From: Archilochus colubris
Taxonomy: Eukaryota > Chordata > Aves > Apodiformes > Trochilidae
Assembly: GCA_023079485.1 (NCBI GenBank)
Contig: CM041084.1
Coordinates: 129,220,792 to 129,284,791, forward strand
Length of the DNA stretch: 64,000 nucleotides
Direction of reading: 5' to 3'
A program made the translations under genes and the position numbers. The notes under the pieces are model-generated. The model was not told where the DNA came from, ran no database searches, and worked only from the letters and a program-made list of their open reading frames with translations. Of the stretch, positions 46,107 to 57,830 are shown in pieces; within the stretch, counting starts at the first letter, position 1; every line of letters starts with the position of its first letter.

Positions 46107-48230
46107 CTGAAAAGATGCAGCTTCTCCCTTAGTCATGGTAGGAGGGAGGAAGGCCATGAAATTGTTATTTAGTGTTTCTGGAGTCACCTGCCAAATGGCC
46201 CTTGGGTTCTCATTGCTATTTTTGTACTTTATCCAAGGCCTGTTTAAAGAATGTGAAGTACAGAGCAGCCCTGACCCCCACAGTAGGCGTCCTTGGCTGC
46301 CAATACATGCCCACACATGTTCCCTCTCTGTCCTCATAAATCTTTAATTCCTTTCTCCACTTCTTTCTGTAAGATGGATGGTTGGTGCACTCTGCACAAC
46401 TTACCCTTTGGTTTGAACACAAAGGGAAGCAGGTACAAAGCCCTGCAGGCAAGAGAAGGAACTGAGTGTAGATTTCCATTTTTTATTTTCCTCAGTGCAC
46501 TTTGCTCCATGAATCTCTCCTGATGCCCCAGACTTCTTTCTTTGTTTTCTGGAAGAACATCATAGAAGAAAGGTGGGATATCAGGTATGTTTTCCATCCC
46601 TCCCTTGTGTAACTGCTGCCTGCTGTCCCCAGTTGTCAGGACTCCTTAGCAAGCACAAACACTTCTGCTTTCCTATCTGACAGCAAAGGCCACTGTCACC
46701 CACCCCAGAGAGCAGGCAACAGCGGGGGTGCTTGGGTGTTTTCACATGAACATCCCCCTGTGACCCTGAGGGACCCCCATCTGTGCTGTGCAGGGAACCC
46801 ACAGGTGCTGTGTGGGGAATTAACCTGGCCCTCTCACAGGGCTGGCAGGGCTGCACACAAGCACAATGAACATAAGATACTCCTGAAATTACCTTTTAAG
46901 TTTAGGGCAGTTAAATTAACTTCAAGTTAACTAAGGGCAACTTAGATCTTAGCTGCACTTCTGCTCTTGTGCTTGCACAGAAGCAATGCTTTGCTAATGC
47001 TGAAGTTACCAGCATTTCACTGTCTAGTGTCTGGTAGGAATCTTATATATAGCCACAGAGAACTTTATGCAGCTTAAAGTTTTTAATATTATTTTTTTAA
47101 AGTGTCCTAAATATGAGCTGTACCTGAGGAAGCAGAAGTTAATGTGTTTAGGCTTATGTGGTGCTCCTCCTTGTAGGTTTGCCTGGTAATTTCCTGGAGT
47201 GCCATGGGTGCACTCAGTGTGCATTGCATGTCTGACAGCTCCAGCGTACACCTGGTATCCATACAATCCATACCTTATCTGTATCAGTCTTTCCCAGGTG
47301 TGCCAGAGCTTAACACTTGTGCTACACACAGTGTTAGTGCACGTACCCTATGGTAAACCGTATTTCCAGGAATTCTGTATGTCCTGCAGCCTGGCCGGAC
47401 TTACTGCTACTGCTTCTCCTTGGCTACAGGACATCAACAAACCCTGGACAGAAGTCCAAAGACAATAAAATTTGTTTGGACAAGTTTCTGGATGGATAAA
47501 AAGCATTTATTTGGAAGAATGGGTGATTAAATTTGAAGGACATAATGAAACATGTCTTGGGTGCAATTTATGAAGTACACTGGACCTGCTTATTCAAGCA
47601 GATCTATGGCAAACATTCTTCATTCTAACTCTATGGGAAGTTTCTAAGCCACACAGACTTCCTTGGACATCCACTGATCTGCCTATATGCAAATAGAAAA
47701 ATCCTATTATCTTTCTTTTACCTTTTAAGGCTGATTGAAAGTGTTACAGGTGGCTGCTGAATCCAGGGGACTCCGCAACTCAGGGATTTTTTCCTGCCTC
47801 CCAGCTGACAAAACCCCAGCCGTCTCCCCATCCCAGGTCACTGTTGAATTCACTGTTGTTCCCGTTTGCAGGGAGGGCCAGTAGGGAGGCTGAGCCCCTG
47901 TCTCTGCCTAAGTACGGGTTCAGCAGCACCTACACAAACACCGAGAGAGCAGATACCCCGGTCCGGCTGCTCCTCCGCGGATGGTCCGAACTGGGGTTCC
48001 CTACAGAAACTCCACACACTTAGCTTCAGGCTCACAAGCACAAACACATCCATAGACCCTAAAACATTAGCATCGCCTCGCAGTCCGTCTCATCTTTCTG
48101 CCCAGACCCTGGATTCTCTCACCCAGCGTGTGGGTCTCCTCCCTCTACTCGATGCTTGAAGTTTCCTAGCGACTTTTACCCACCCGCACCCGCACCCAGG
48201 TTTTAATTCATGTCTCCAGCTGCGGCCACA

Positions 48231-48740
48231 CAGATCTCCAGTCCTTTTTTCGGCTGTTGCAGCCTCCACTTTGCGGTACCCGCACATTGCGTAGTAAACT
48301 GTCCCGAAGGCGGGAATTACCGAGCCGGGTGGCTCCAGGTGAGCTGGGAAGGGGGGGGAAGGGGCTGGGAGGTGTTTTAAGGCACCAGCGCCAGGGCCAC
48401 CCCTGCGGCCACCCCCACTGCACGACGGCACCTCCATCCCCTCCTCATCTCACCCCGCCCCGGGACGCGCAGTCGGGACGAGGCCACCGCGCCGGCCGCC
48501 TCGCCATGGGCTGCTCCAGCAGCGCCCGCACCCACCCCCCGGAGCCGCCTCCCGCCGCCGCCGCTGGGCCGCCGCCGCGGGGTGAGACGGACCGGGCCGG
48601 GGAGGGCGGGGGTGAGCCGGGGGTGGGCTGCCCCGGAACCTGCGGGGGGTGGGAAGCCGCTGGCTGCCGGCACTGGACCGCGGGTGGGCGTCCGGCGGGG
48701 CCCGTCGGGATTCTCCCCGCTTCTAGTTCTGCCCGCGCTG
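48231..48740. promoter_or_regulatory. ERICH5: CpG island at ERICH5 start
   Basis: GC- and CpG-rich block surrounding the first coding exon at 48,506 and its donor. The TSS is not determined; no clear TATA box upstream. Confidence 0.75.
48506..48581 (+). CDS. ERICH5: ERICH5 exon 1
   Basis: ATG in a GCCATGG context. Encodes MGCSSSARTHPPEPPP then Ala- and Pro-rich residues to PPPR, then a gtgaga donor after one base of the next codon. Confidence 0.85.
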
Positions 48741-51700
48741 TCGAGGAAGCTGGAATAAGGATGTGAACATGTCCGAGTGAACCGCTGCTTCGTGTCGATT
48801 AATGAATTGCCTGCTTCCGTTCTTCTTCACAGACCTTTAATTTTCATTTACAGACAGGTTCTTTTGTATAATAGCTCGCAAATCCAGTGTTTCCACCTCC
48901 CCCCTTTAAAATAATAGCCAGCGAGCTGACCCCTGCCTTTTTCTTGTGAACATCTATGCATTCACCCTAAGGCAACCAAGGGAGGTTTGGAAACACTTTT
49001 ATAAGAAATGTGAAAGCCGCAGGTACAGATACTGGTTTCTCCAGAAAGATACATCATGAAGATAGATGCATAAAAAGTTGTTTTCCATTTTACTTCATTT
49101 CTTTCCTGTCTGCTTGAGTTATAAATATTATCTGTTGTGTACTTCATCTGTGTTTTCTGTATGGGTTTATTTTCCATTTGTTGTCTGGTGATGTGGTTTG
49201 TGACTGCAGAGGTGATAGCAGGTTGCTTGGGGTGAGTGTTGGTTGTGCCACCGTGGAACCAGCCCACATCTGCAAACCAAGGAGCTCTGCTAAAATTATG
49301 GGCAGAAATGTCTTTAGACTGCACCTGCTCTCCAGTTCACTGGGGCAATGTACCAAATTCCTCTGTCTTTCCATCCTCTACTGAAAGATATTTGCACAGG
49401 AATACTTAGGGGTGGGGTCAGGGAAAAAAATGAGGTAATTTTTTCTGTGTATTTTAGGAATTCTGTCTAAAGGCCTTTTTGTGTTAGGGTAGGTGATGAA
49501 ATGTACTAGATATATAAACTAATGTAATGGTAATTATAAAGTGCAGATTTTAAGTACAGCTGAAAGATCTCCATTAGCTGGGCAGTTACCAGCCAGATAT
49601 CCTAGGTATTGTTTAATTTAATAAGAGAATATTTTGGAAGAAAGTTATCCGAATGTGTTAATGGGGAAAAAAATATTTAATTTCCTTCCACTGGTGGGTA
49701 ATTCACAAAAATGTGAGACTTTTCCAAAAGGAAAGAAAAAAGGCAAAGATATAAATATTGTAGCCATGGCCCACTTAAATTCACTGTGCTTTTCATTATT
49801 TCTCCAGCTGAAATTGTCTACACAAGGGAAAATAAAAATTATTAATTTAAAATAAGTAAAACTAGAAGGCATCCTAGGAATGTTGACTGCCACATGATAT
49901 TCATTCTTCCAGGGGATAAAAGTATTGAACAGATTACTGGGAGGATTTATTTTTTCCATATTAGAGAATTCTTTGCATTTCAGATGATCAGAGGAATGCT
50001 TCCAGGCTTTCCAGCAGTGCATGGCAGTATTTTATAATCCAATTTATATAAAACATCTTGATGAAGATGGAAGTTACAGGGCTGATGTTTATAGAAGCTG
50101 CAGGAGATTCCTAGGAATAATGGGTTTGAATTGTTTCTTTTACTGGTAATACCAATTGTAAACTCTGTGTAACATACTCGTTTTCATGGCTCATTTATTT
50201 CTGTTTGTAGGTTTTAAATGCTCCCTGTCTACCTGGTACCATGCATGGGTAGTGTCTAAAGGACTAAAAAAAAAAAAAAAGTGAAAAGATCAAGTCTGTG
50301 ATCTATCTCTGAGTTTATTGGGTTTCTTTTATTTGTTGTTTGTTTTTTGTTTTTTTTTTTTTTGTCACTGCATTGAGTACTTTAAGACATAGCTCCTGTT
50401 ACCCTGATTTGCTGTTATTCTGATTAGCACATTGAGCTTCATGTTAGGGAAAGGAGTGCCTGGAAGATAAGGTCTGAGGGAGGTCTAGAGAAAGCACACA
50501 GGGAAATATATTTGCTGTTTCTTGTAGCACAAGAACTGTATCACTTGATGAAATTAGAAGCAGGCTTAAAACCAGCAAGAATGTGTTTTACAGGGGGTGC
50601 AAGTGGGCTGTAGACTGCACTGCCCATGGTCATGGTGAAGGCCAAAAATGTAAAAGGTAACCAGATGGAAAAGTAGCTTGGGTGGGTTTGCAGAGCAATG
50701 TCCCTGCCCTTCCCATTGCTCCTGGGTTGCTCTGAGAGGTGGGGTGCCACCCCTGTGCTCTGACTCATGGAGCTGAGCTTACCTCCTTTTTCTGAGTTGC
50801 ATTTATAAATAGCTAAGCCACCATAAATTTGGAGGAGTTGGTTGGACCTCGGATGATTTTTTTCCTGGGGCAAATAAGATTTTATGGGTCCCATAGTCAA
50901 AGCTGTTTTCTGTCTGTCTTGATGCTCCAGATTCACTATTCTTGCTCTTCTGGCTTAGCCATCCTTCCTGGGGACTGCAGGCACCTGCTAACCAGGTGAC
51001 ACATGCTGGGGAAGTGTTTTCCTTGAACACCTCAAAAGAACTATGAAGATGTCTTAAAAGCAGTGGTATTTGAGCAGCTGTTTTAAGTGTGTGTTACATT
51101 TTTTCGCTGTTCATCTGTGTGTGTGAAGAATCATACGGTTCTGCACGCTGGCTTTGACACCAAAAGCATAATTCTCTCAGAAATTATAATATGTCCGGAT
51201 TTTGTAGTTGTTGTATAAACAGATTTTGTGCATGAATTCCCAGGGTTTTCTTCTTGGCATTCCTTCAGAGGAGGCTAAGTACAAGCTGTTGTCAAACTGA
51301 ATTTAATCAGAAAATTTTAAATTCAACCTGATAGGTAGGTGTAGCTCATTTTGAGTCTTCAACTTTTATCCACAAATACCTGTCAATGTAATTTTGCTGT
51401 TTCTTTATTCATACACTTTGCCAAAAAGACACTTTGCTTTAGTTGGCTGATATGTTGATGAAAGGTGAAAGAAGCAGAAGGTTTAATTTTTTAGGCTTCC
51501 TGAGTTGAATGTTCTATTAGGTAAGGTGTACTGTGGGTGGTAGTTTAGTATTAAAAAGACAGACAAACTGGTTTTTGTTTTAGGAAATGGGCACTGCTCA
51601 TCTTCTGGGATGAGCAGGTTCTTCTCAGTGTTTTTTGCTCAGCCCATCTGGAGGCACCACTAGAGGTTTCCCACACACAGCCAAGGGCAAAGTATTTGTC

Positions 51701-54700
51701 ACACTTGGCGCATTGATTCTGTGCCTGGTTTGGGGCAGGAAAAGGTGATTTCTTGCATAGAGAGGGTCCCATCACTGGCAAACCTTCTGCACACTTTGGA
51801 TCTGCAAGGCAAAATGTAATAAGACATTGACCTACAAACAGGTCAGGTCTCTTCATATAAAAATATATGGTGTGCATCAAGCCAAAAATTTTTGGGTTTT
51901 ATTTTTTAAAGTAAGAGTAGAACCATCTTCTGCTGGATACCTGTAAGAACAACAGACCTGGTGAAGGAGTGTTGTCCATAGCCAGGTGGGATCTCTTTGA
52001 TGGGTGGTGTTTGTGCAGTCTCCTGTGGGTCTAGTTCTCATCGAACTTGTGCCTACTCACCAATTATCTGTAATTCTCTTTTTTCTTTCCTTGCTCTGCC
52101 ATAACTAAAAGCATCGTCAGGTAAAACCACCCCAGCTGCAGATGATCATGAAACCATAGCTGACCAGACACAGTTGGACCCAGCAGAGGATGTGAGCCTT
52201 GCTTCAGAGGAGACAAACCCCGGCGAGCATCTGCCCGAAGAGGAGGCTGCAGCCGTGATTGAGTCGGTCTGTAAAAGGGAGGAGCCGGAGGGCACCGAGC
52301 CCTCCCCTGCAGGAGTAGAGGAGATCTCGGAGCTGCTCTCTGCTCTGCCAGAGGAGAGCACTGGGACTTCACCGAGGGAGGACACTGGGTCAGCATCGCT
52401 AGGACCAGCAGAGGACAGTGGACTAGTAGAGGGCAGTGGCAGCTCTGTAGTGGAAACCACTGAGAATATACACATTACTGAAGAGGACCTCACTGAGGGT
52501 AATGTTCGTGCTTTCATAAATTCAGGAATCCAAATTCTGCCTCCAGGGAGTTATGGGGGGATCCTTTCGACTTTACTGAGAACCTCACATGAGCTTCTGG
52601 AATCAGAATTTAGTCTGGGGATTCTATATAATGTGGACCACTGAAGATTGTGGCTGGGGAAGCCTCAGACTCACAAGTCCAAGCTGTCCAATTTAATAAG
52701 CATTTACAGTCATCATCTCTGTTATTTCATTGCATGACTTTATGTTCACAGCAGGTACAATGCCCCATCATACCCTTCATTGAAAATGTTGTGTTTCTGT
52801 ATAGATCATGCATGTTCCTTAGTTTTTGCATATTCCCTAGTATGTGCAGAGACCAAAGGCTCTGTTACTTAAGTTATAATTACTAATTAAGGGGATTCTT
52901 GCCCTCTAATCCTCTATAGTGAGACCTCACCTGGAGGACTGTGTCCAGTTCTGGGCCCCCAACACAGGAGGGACATGGAGCTCTTGGAGTGAGTCCAGAG
53001 GGCCAAAAAGATGGTCAGAGGGCTGGAGCACCTCTCCTGTGAAGACAGGCTGGAGAAGAAAAGACTTCAGGGAGACCTTGTAGTGGTATTTCAGTACCTG
53101 AAGGGGCCAACAGGAAAGCTGGGGAGGATCTTTTTGCAGGGCCTGTAATGATAGGACAAGGGGGAATGGTTTCAAACTGAAAGAGAACAGATTTGGATTA
53201 GGTATGAAGAAGAAATTATTTCCTGTGAAGAATGTGAGACGCTGGAACAGGTTGCCCAGGGAGGTTGTAAATGCCCCTTCCCTGAAAGTGTACAAGGCCA
53301 GGTTGAATGGAGCTTGGAGCAACCTGGTCTGGTGGGAGGTGTCCCTGCCCATGCAGGGGCAGGTGGAACTAGGTGATCTTTAAGGTACCTTCCAATCCAA
53401 AGCATGATTCTATGATAAGGCAACCGTCCCTGTGCACATGAAGTTGGAGGGTACATGTCTAGTTGTAGTACAAAAAACATTGTCTCTAATGCACCCTTGG
53501 ACATACCCAGCCTGTCTTAGAAGCTTGGCTACTATACAAGGAGAATAGGAGTAGTTGTGAAGGGACATAGGAATGGGCTTTCTAAAAATGCTTGGAGCGG
53601 TCTAACTGGGGAGGAAGGCTGCGTGAGGAACCAGTGGTTTCTGAGTGAGTTGAGAAAAGCACCTTTACTGGGAGCTATGGTCATTGCCAGAGATTGCATT
53701 CTGTGCTCATCTTTGGGTTAGTGCCCAGAGCATTTGTGTCTCCCTTGGCCTTGCACACACAGAAGGTGAACACTTCACAGGAGGAATTGGATTTCTCCTA
53801 AATGGTACAAAGCAGCTCAGTGAGGAATTGGATACTTCTTGGGGGAGCATTTCTTGAGGGAATAAGCATGTGAAAAACCTGAGAAGTATTTATCTGCAGG
53901 GAAACATGGTTGTCAGCAGCCTTCCTCATTCCATGTTTGCCTTGAAGAAGTGTGAGTTGCAGAAGGACTGATCTGTGTGAGGCCCAGAGCCAGTACCATG
54001 CACTCCCAATAACCCTGTGGATTTGCTGTGCTTGTCACTGAACTGGTTCTATAAATCCAACCCCTTGCATCCCAGTAGCTGATCATGGGTCCTGGTTTGT
54101 CTTCTCCTATGTGTCTTCACAAAAGAAATGTGGCATTTCTCCTACATGAAATAGGAACCTACCCTTTGGAACAAAGTCTTGTTTTATGTAAGCAATGAAC
54201 TACTGTGAAACAGATTGTCTACCTTGGGAACTCACAGTGTCATTAATGACTATTTCTAAGACTCAGAGCATAGTGTTGGAGGCAGAGCAGGACACCCTGA
54301 GTGAGCACTGTGACCATTTGCCTGAAGTTATAGGTCTTTGAGCACCAACTGATTTGTGCTGTATGCAGGGCAAGTGAGCCAGGCTTTTGGGAAAAGGGCT
54401 TCTGCTGCTATTCATTCCAAGCTAGAAGTAGTACCTTAACTCACTGTGCATTATCTTTCTGTGATGCATATGATGGAGGGAGCTTCCATTTTTCTGCTGT
54501 GGTGCATATGATACTTAACACTTGTTTTGTTTTCCTTTGTGCTTCAGTAGCTGTGTGAGTGAATTAATTAGGTAGCAGCTTCCTAGGGAAAGCACAGTTT
54601 CAGCCAGAGTTGCATTACTGTGTTTTCTATTTTTGTTTTTGTTCCAATTGCAATTAAATTGCACATATAGAAAATAAAATCCAGGGGAAATAATTTGAAC

Positions 54701-55013
54701 ATAAATAGTACTTTGATGTGTATTGATTAGAGCATCAGGACTTTACAGGCATGAGGCATGTGAGTAGCTGGATGATGGAAAGTGATTGAGAGCATCCTGT
54801 TTGTTTCCTATGGATTTATTCAAGGGGTACCTGGGTAAGGAGCACTGGAGAGTCAGGTTTGCAGAAAGGAGCTGGGGTACATGGTGCTTTTCTCAGTGAA
54901 TCCTAATTTGATCTCCATGGTTACCATTCCCAGGTGAGACAGCGGAACAGATGGAAGCTGCACTGCTGAGTGAGATAGTAAGTGGAGGGCCTGAAACAAA
55001 AGAAGAAACATGA
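48506..55013 (+). CDS. ERICH5: Glutamate-rich protein 5 (ERICH5/C8orf47), spliced
   Basis: Function poorly known. Exons 48,506-48,581, 52,112-52,498 and 54,934-55,013 join in phase 1 to a frame of about 180 codons. The start MGCSSSA is a classic N-myristoylation/palmitoylation signal and is shared with human ERICH5 as I recall it. The middle is acidic and low-complexity, rich in Glu, Ser and Pro. The end reads EGETAEQMEAALLSEIVSGG, then PETKEET-stop, resembling the recalled human C-terminus (EGETGE...ETKEEETGEAVD). The position next to RPL30 supports the call. The human protein is about 374 aa, so this one is short. An unspliced variant of exon 2 would end at 52,644. Confidence 0.78.
48582..52111 (+). 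other. ERICH5: ERICH5 intron 1
   Basis: 3.5-kb intron with an A-run near 50,266-50,280 and a T-run near 50,348-50,363. No CR1 or exon seen. Confidence 0.7.
52112..52498 (+). CDS. ERICH5: ERICH5 exon 2 (Glu-rich)
   Basis: 387 bp, phase 1-1. Encodes DDHETIADQTQLDPAEDVSL, EEAAAVIESVCKREEPEGTE, VEEISELLSALPEESTGTSP and ENIHITEEDLTEG. The acceptor is uncertain: AG at 52,110-52,111 or, nine bases on and in frame, AG at 52,119-52,120. The donor is g|gtaatg. Without this splice the frame runs to TGA at 52,642-52,644. Confidence 0.78.
52499..54933 (+). other. ERICH5: ERICH5 intron 2
   Basis: 2.4-kb intron (intergenic if the unspliced frame is used), holding the CR1 at 52,912-53,416. No other element recognised. 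Confidence 0.7.
52912..53416 (+). mobile_element. CR1 LINE, 5'-truncated
   Basis: Sense-strand CR1: 'agacctcacctggaggactg', 'tgtccagttctgggccccca', then the [20 protein letters not shown] region and 'aggtgatctttaaggtacct'. One ATTCTATG-like unit at the end. The frame is broken. Confidence 0.92.
54934..55013 (+). CDS. ERICH5: ERICH5 exon 3 with early stop
   Basis: Acceptor attcccag; phase 1 continues the frame as GETAEQMEAALLSEIVSGG then PETKEET and TGA at 55,011-55,013. The same frame stays open after the TGA (EAVDGAAVTEI) to a gtatgt at 55,048, matching the human ending as I recall it. Confidence 0.65.
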
Positions 55014-56130
55014 GAAGCTGTGGATGGTGCAGCAGTGACAGAGATAGGTATGTTGACAGAAGGACCACATGGGTTATGGTTTAGGAGACAGAAAAGACTG
55101 TGGTGTCCTTAATGAGCACATCTTGTCATGCCCTGGCTGCTTACACCTGCTTTCTGCATTTTAACACAAGAGAGTCATAAATATTTTTGTTTACATTAAG
55201 AGATATTTTTGAAGCAGTCATGCTTCAAAAGAAGAAGAAGTCATGCTTTTTACATGGGTCATCTTTTCATAATACATGAGTCTTACCAATGATAAATTTC
55301 CCCTTTTTGGGAAGAATTCTAGACTGTAGACTGTAACATGCAGTCTTGGAAAATTAAAACCTATGTTCAAATCATGACTCTGGATTATTATTTGCATGCT
55401 TGTTCTTATTTGCTAGTGCCTTAATGCTGCTTTGTGATTTCCATGCTATAAGAGTCATTTTAGATTCCCTCCTTTTCCTTATCATCTGAAATCTGAAAGC
55501 ACATTGCACAGCAATTGCAGTCACATGGTGGGAGAGTAAAATCACAAGCCAAATAAATTACATTTGGGAAACCATCACACCTGTGAAGAGAAGAATTTGA
55601 GGGGGTAGGACTGTCCCTCTAGCAGACTTGGAAATTATGCTCACAATTCTTGTTGTCACAGTCTTTCTGCAAAAGTTGTTTCTTGTTCCTCCACATTCAC
55701 TAAGAATGCCACATTCATTTGAGTCCACCACGTGAGGTATTAGAATTACATTATGGTATCACTAAAATGTGGAAAAAGGTGAGCAGGCAATGCAGACATC
55801 TCCTTCCTTCCCCTAGTGAACAGGTATGCAGTGGATGAACTCACTTTTCCTCTCTCCCCTCTGTCCTAACAGAGCCTACATAGCCATGCTCAAAACCTCA
55901 GAAAAGGACAGCTTTACCAGGAAGGGTGGGAGTTATCTTACACCAGCACTTTTCATGACTTCCAAATTAACCTCTTGCACCTGGAAGGAGAGGTCTGTGG
56001 TTCCTTCCCAGTGCTAGTGTATGTGCTGGCCTTTGAGCTGTTGAATATAAAGGGTAAGGGCTCCCTTAAACAGACCAGCAAGGCACATTACATCTGTCAC
56101 CCTTCTTGGTATGCTGGGAAGATTTTTGTT

Positions 56131-56183
56131 TGGTAGGAGATAAATGAGAAGCATTTTTTTTGGTAGGAGATAAATGAGAAGCA
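56131..56183 (+). repeat. Tandem duplication, 30-bp period
   Basis: 'tggtaggagataaatgagaa' followed by 'gca' occurs at 56,131 and again at 56,161, with a T-run between the copies. Confidence 0.9.
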
Positions 56184-57689
56184 CTGAAGTCATGTGTTCC
56201 AGCAGGGCTGAACTGTTGGGTAGGTCCAGAAAGATGCATTTAAGAAGATGGGCAAGACTTCTTCAAGCCACCTGCTGTGACTGGTGGAGAAAGACAAGTT
56301 CTTCTCAAAGTGGGGAGCTACTGAGTATCTGCAGTGGTTGACTTGCAGGGAGCAGTCATGTAAGAAATTCCTGCAGAAGAGGGATTACAGGACAAAATAT
56401 GAAAAGCCACTGCCATACAGGGCAGTTCAGAGTAGCACCCTGTCCTACTAAGGGCTTCTGGCACTGCTGAGTCTTTAACACATTGAACTGTGCCCAAGAT
56501 CATTTTCTTTGTCTTGGTTGTCCACAAAAACTTGTAGTCAAAGGGGTTGCATACACATGCCTATGCTGTGGTGTCTTGGCATGTTCCATCTGTGCTACAG
56601 GATTAAGAAAAATGGTTTGCAGCATGAGCACTGCAGCCTGCCAGATTAGTAGGGTGGTGGTCAAGCTGTTTGGACATGGTGTATGTGCCTGTATGACCTC
56701 AGGATTACACAAGTGGAATTAGATAAGCAGTTTTTTTAAAAAATATATTCATTCACCTTGTTTTTTCTTTTGCAAAGAATTATCTGTTTGTGCCCAGTTC
56801 AGCAAAGGACTTAATTTGCTTCTGGGAAACCTCAAAGCATATCCTCCTTTTCCTCCTGAAGAATCACAGGTTCAGAGATCTCATCATGTAAAGATTACAG
56901 CTTTCTTGAAATACTTACTTTCTGCATTTACCTGCCTTTTGAATATTCTCCTCAACAGTTTTGTAAGGAAGCAGGAAGAGCAGCCCTACTTCCATAATAC
57001 ATTTCAGAACAGCTGTGGGTGAGAAGAGGAAACGATGCTAAGAATGGAACAGTGGCCATTTAAATCTGGGATGCTGTTGTGTAAGAGAGCAATTCTTCCA
57101 TCTTGAAAGGATATTGAATAACTAAAGATTCTGGGCAGAGAAGCAGAATTGCTAGAGGGAATGGAAAAATTCTTACTCTGAGAGAGAGATCAGAAACATT
57201 CAGAGTCTTGCCTCTAAGAAGGTACAACTAAGGATATGAGCTGATCCTAGTGCAAAACACACAATGCTGTAGAGGGAGCTGAGGTCCATAACTGAGCTAG
57301 GGAGTGCTCAGTGAACACTAAGCATGTTGCATTCAATACCACTAAAGGGGATTTTTAATTTTTTTTACCTTACATTAGCAATGTTCTTGCAGATTAACTG
57401 TGAAATCCTTTGTCACAGAGAGTCACTGTAGTTGGATGTCTCTGCTGTCACTTTCATCCCCTGAAAAATTCCCTGTGTTCCCAACCTATCCTTGCAGGGT
57501 CTTCTGGCTGGGAAAGGAGTACCTTGATCTGGAGGGTTCCAACACTATGATTTCTGCCAATCATTCCCTTGGGCACCATCTTTTATCTGTCATGCAAGCC
57601 AGTGAGATTCATGGCTTCTCAGCCACTGATGGCCTTCAGGGGCTGGGAGCAGCTCCTCAATCACATGTTACCATGGAATAGTTGTGGTA

Positions 57690-57830
57690 GCAAGGTACCT
57701 CTGGAGATCACCTGGTTCAACCTCCCTAGACAAAGCAGGGTCAGCTGGAGAGGTTGTCCAGGTGGGTTTTAGATATTCCTAAGGATGGAAACTACAGATT
57801 CCGTGGGCAGCCTATTCCAATAAATCATTT
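57690..57830 (-). mobile_element. CR1 LINE fragment
   Basis: Reverse-strand remnant: 'ctctggagatcacctggttc', 'gtgggttttagatattccta' and 'tgggcagcctattccaata' are recognisable CR1 3'-region pieces. Short and old. Confidence 0.75.

Larger units (their letters stand above)
42261..48230. other. Intergenic region RPL30-ERICH5
   Basis: 6 kb between the divergent 5' ends of RPL30 and ERICH5. It contains a short CR1 fragment (43,326-43,525) and a decayed coding-like stretch on the - strand (45,706-46,106). The rest is unremarkable; many short open frames on both strands carry no motif. Confidence 0.65.
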
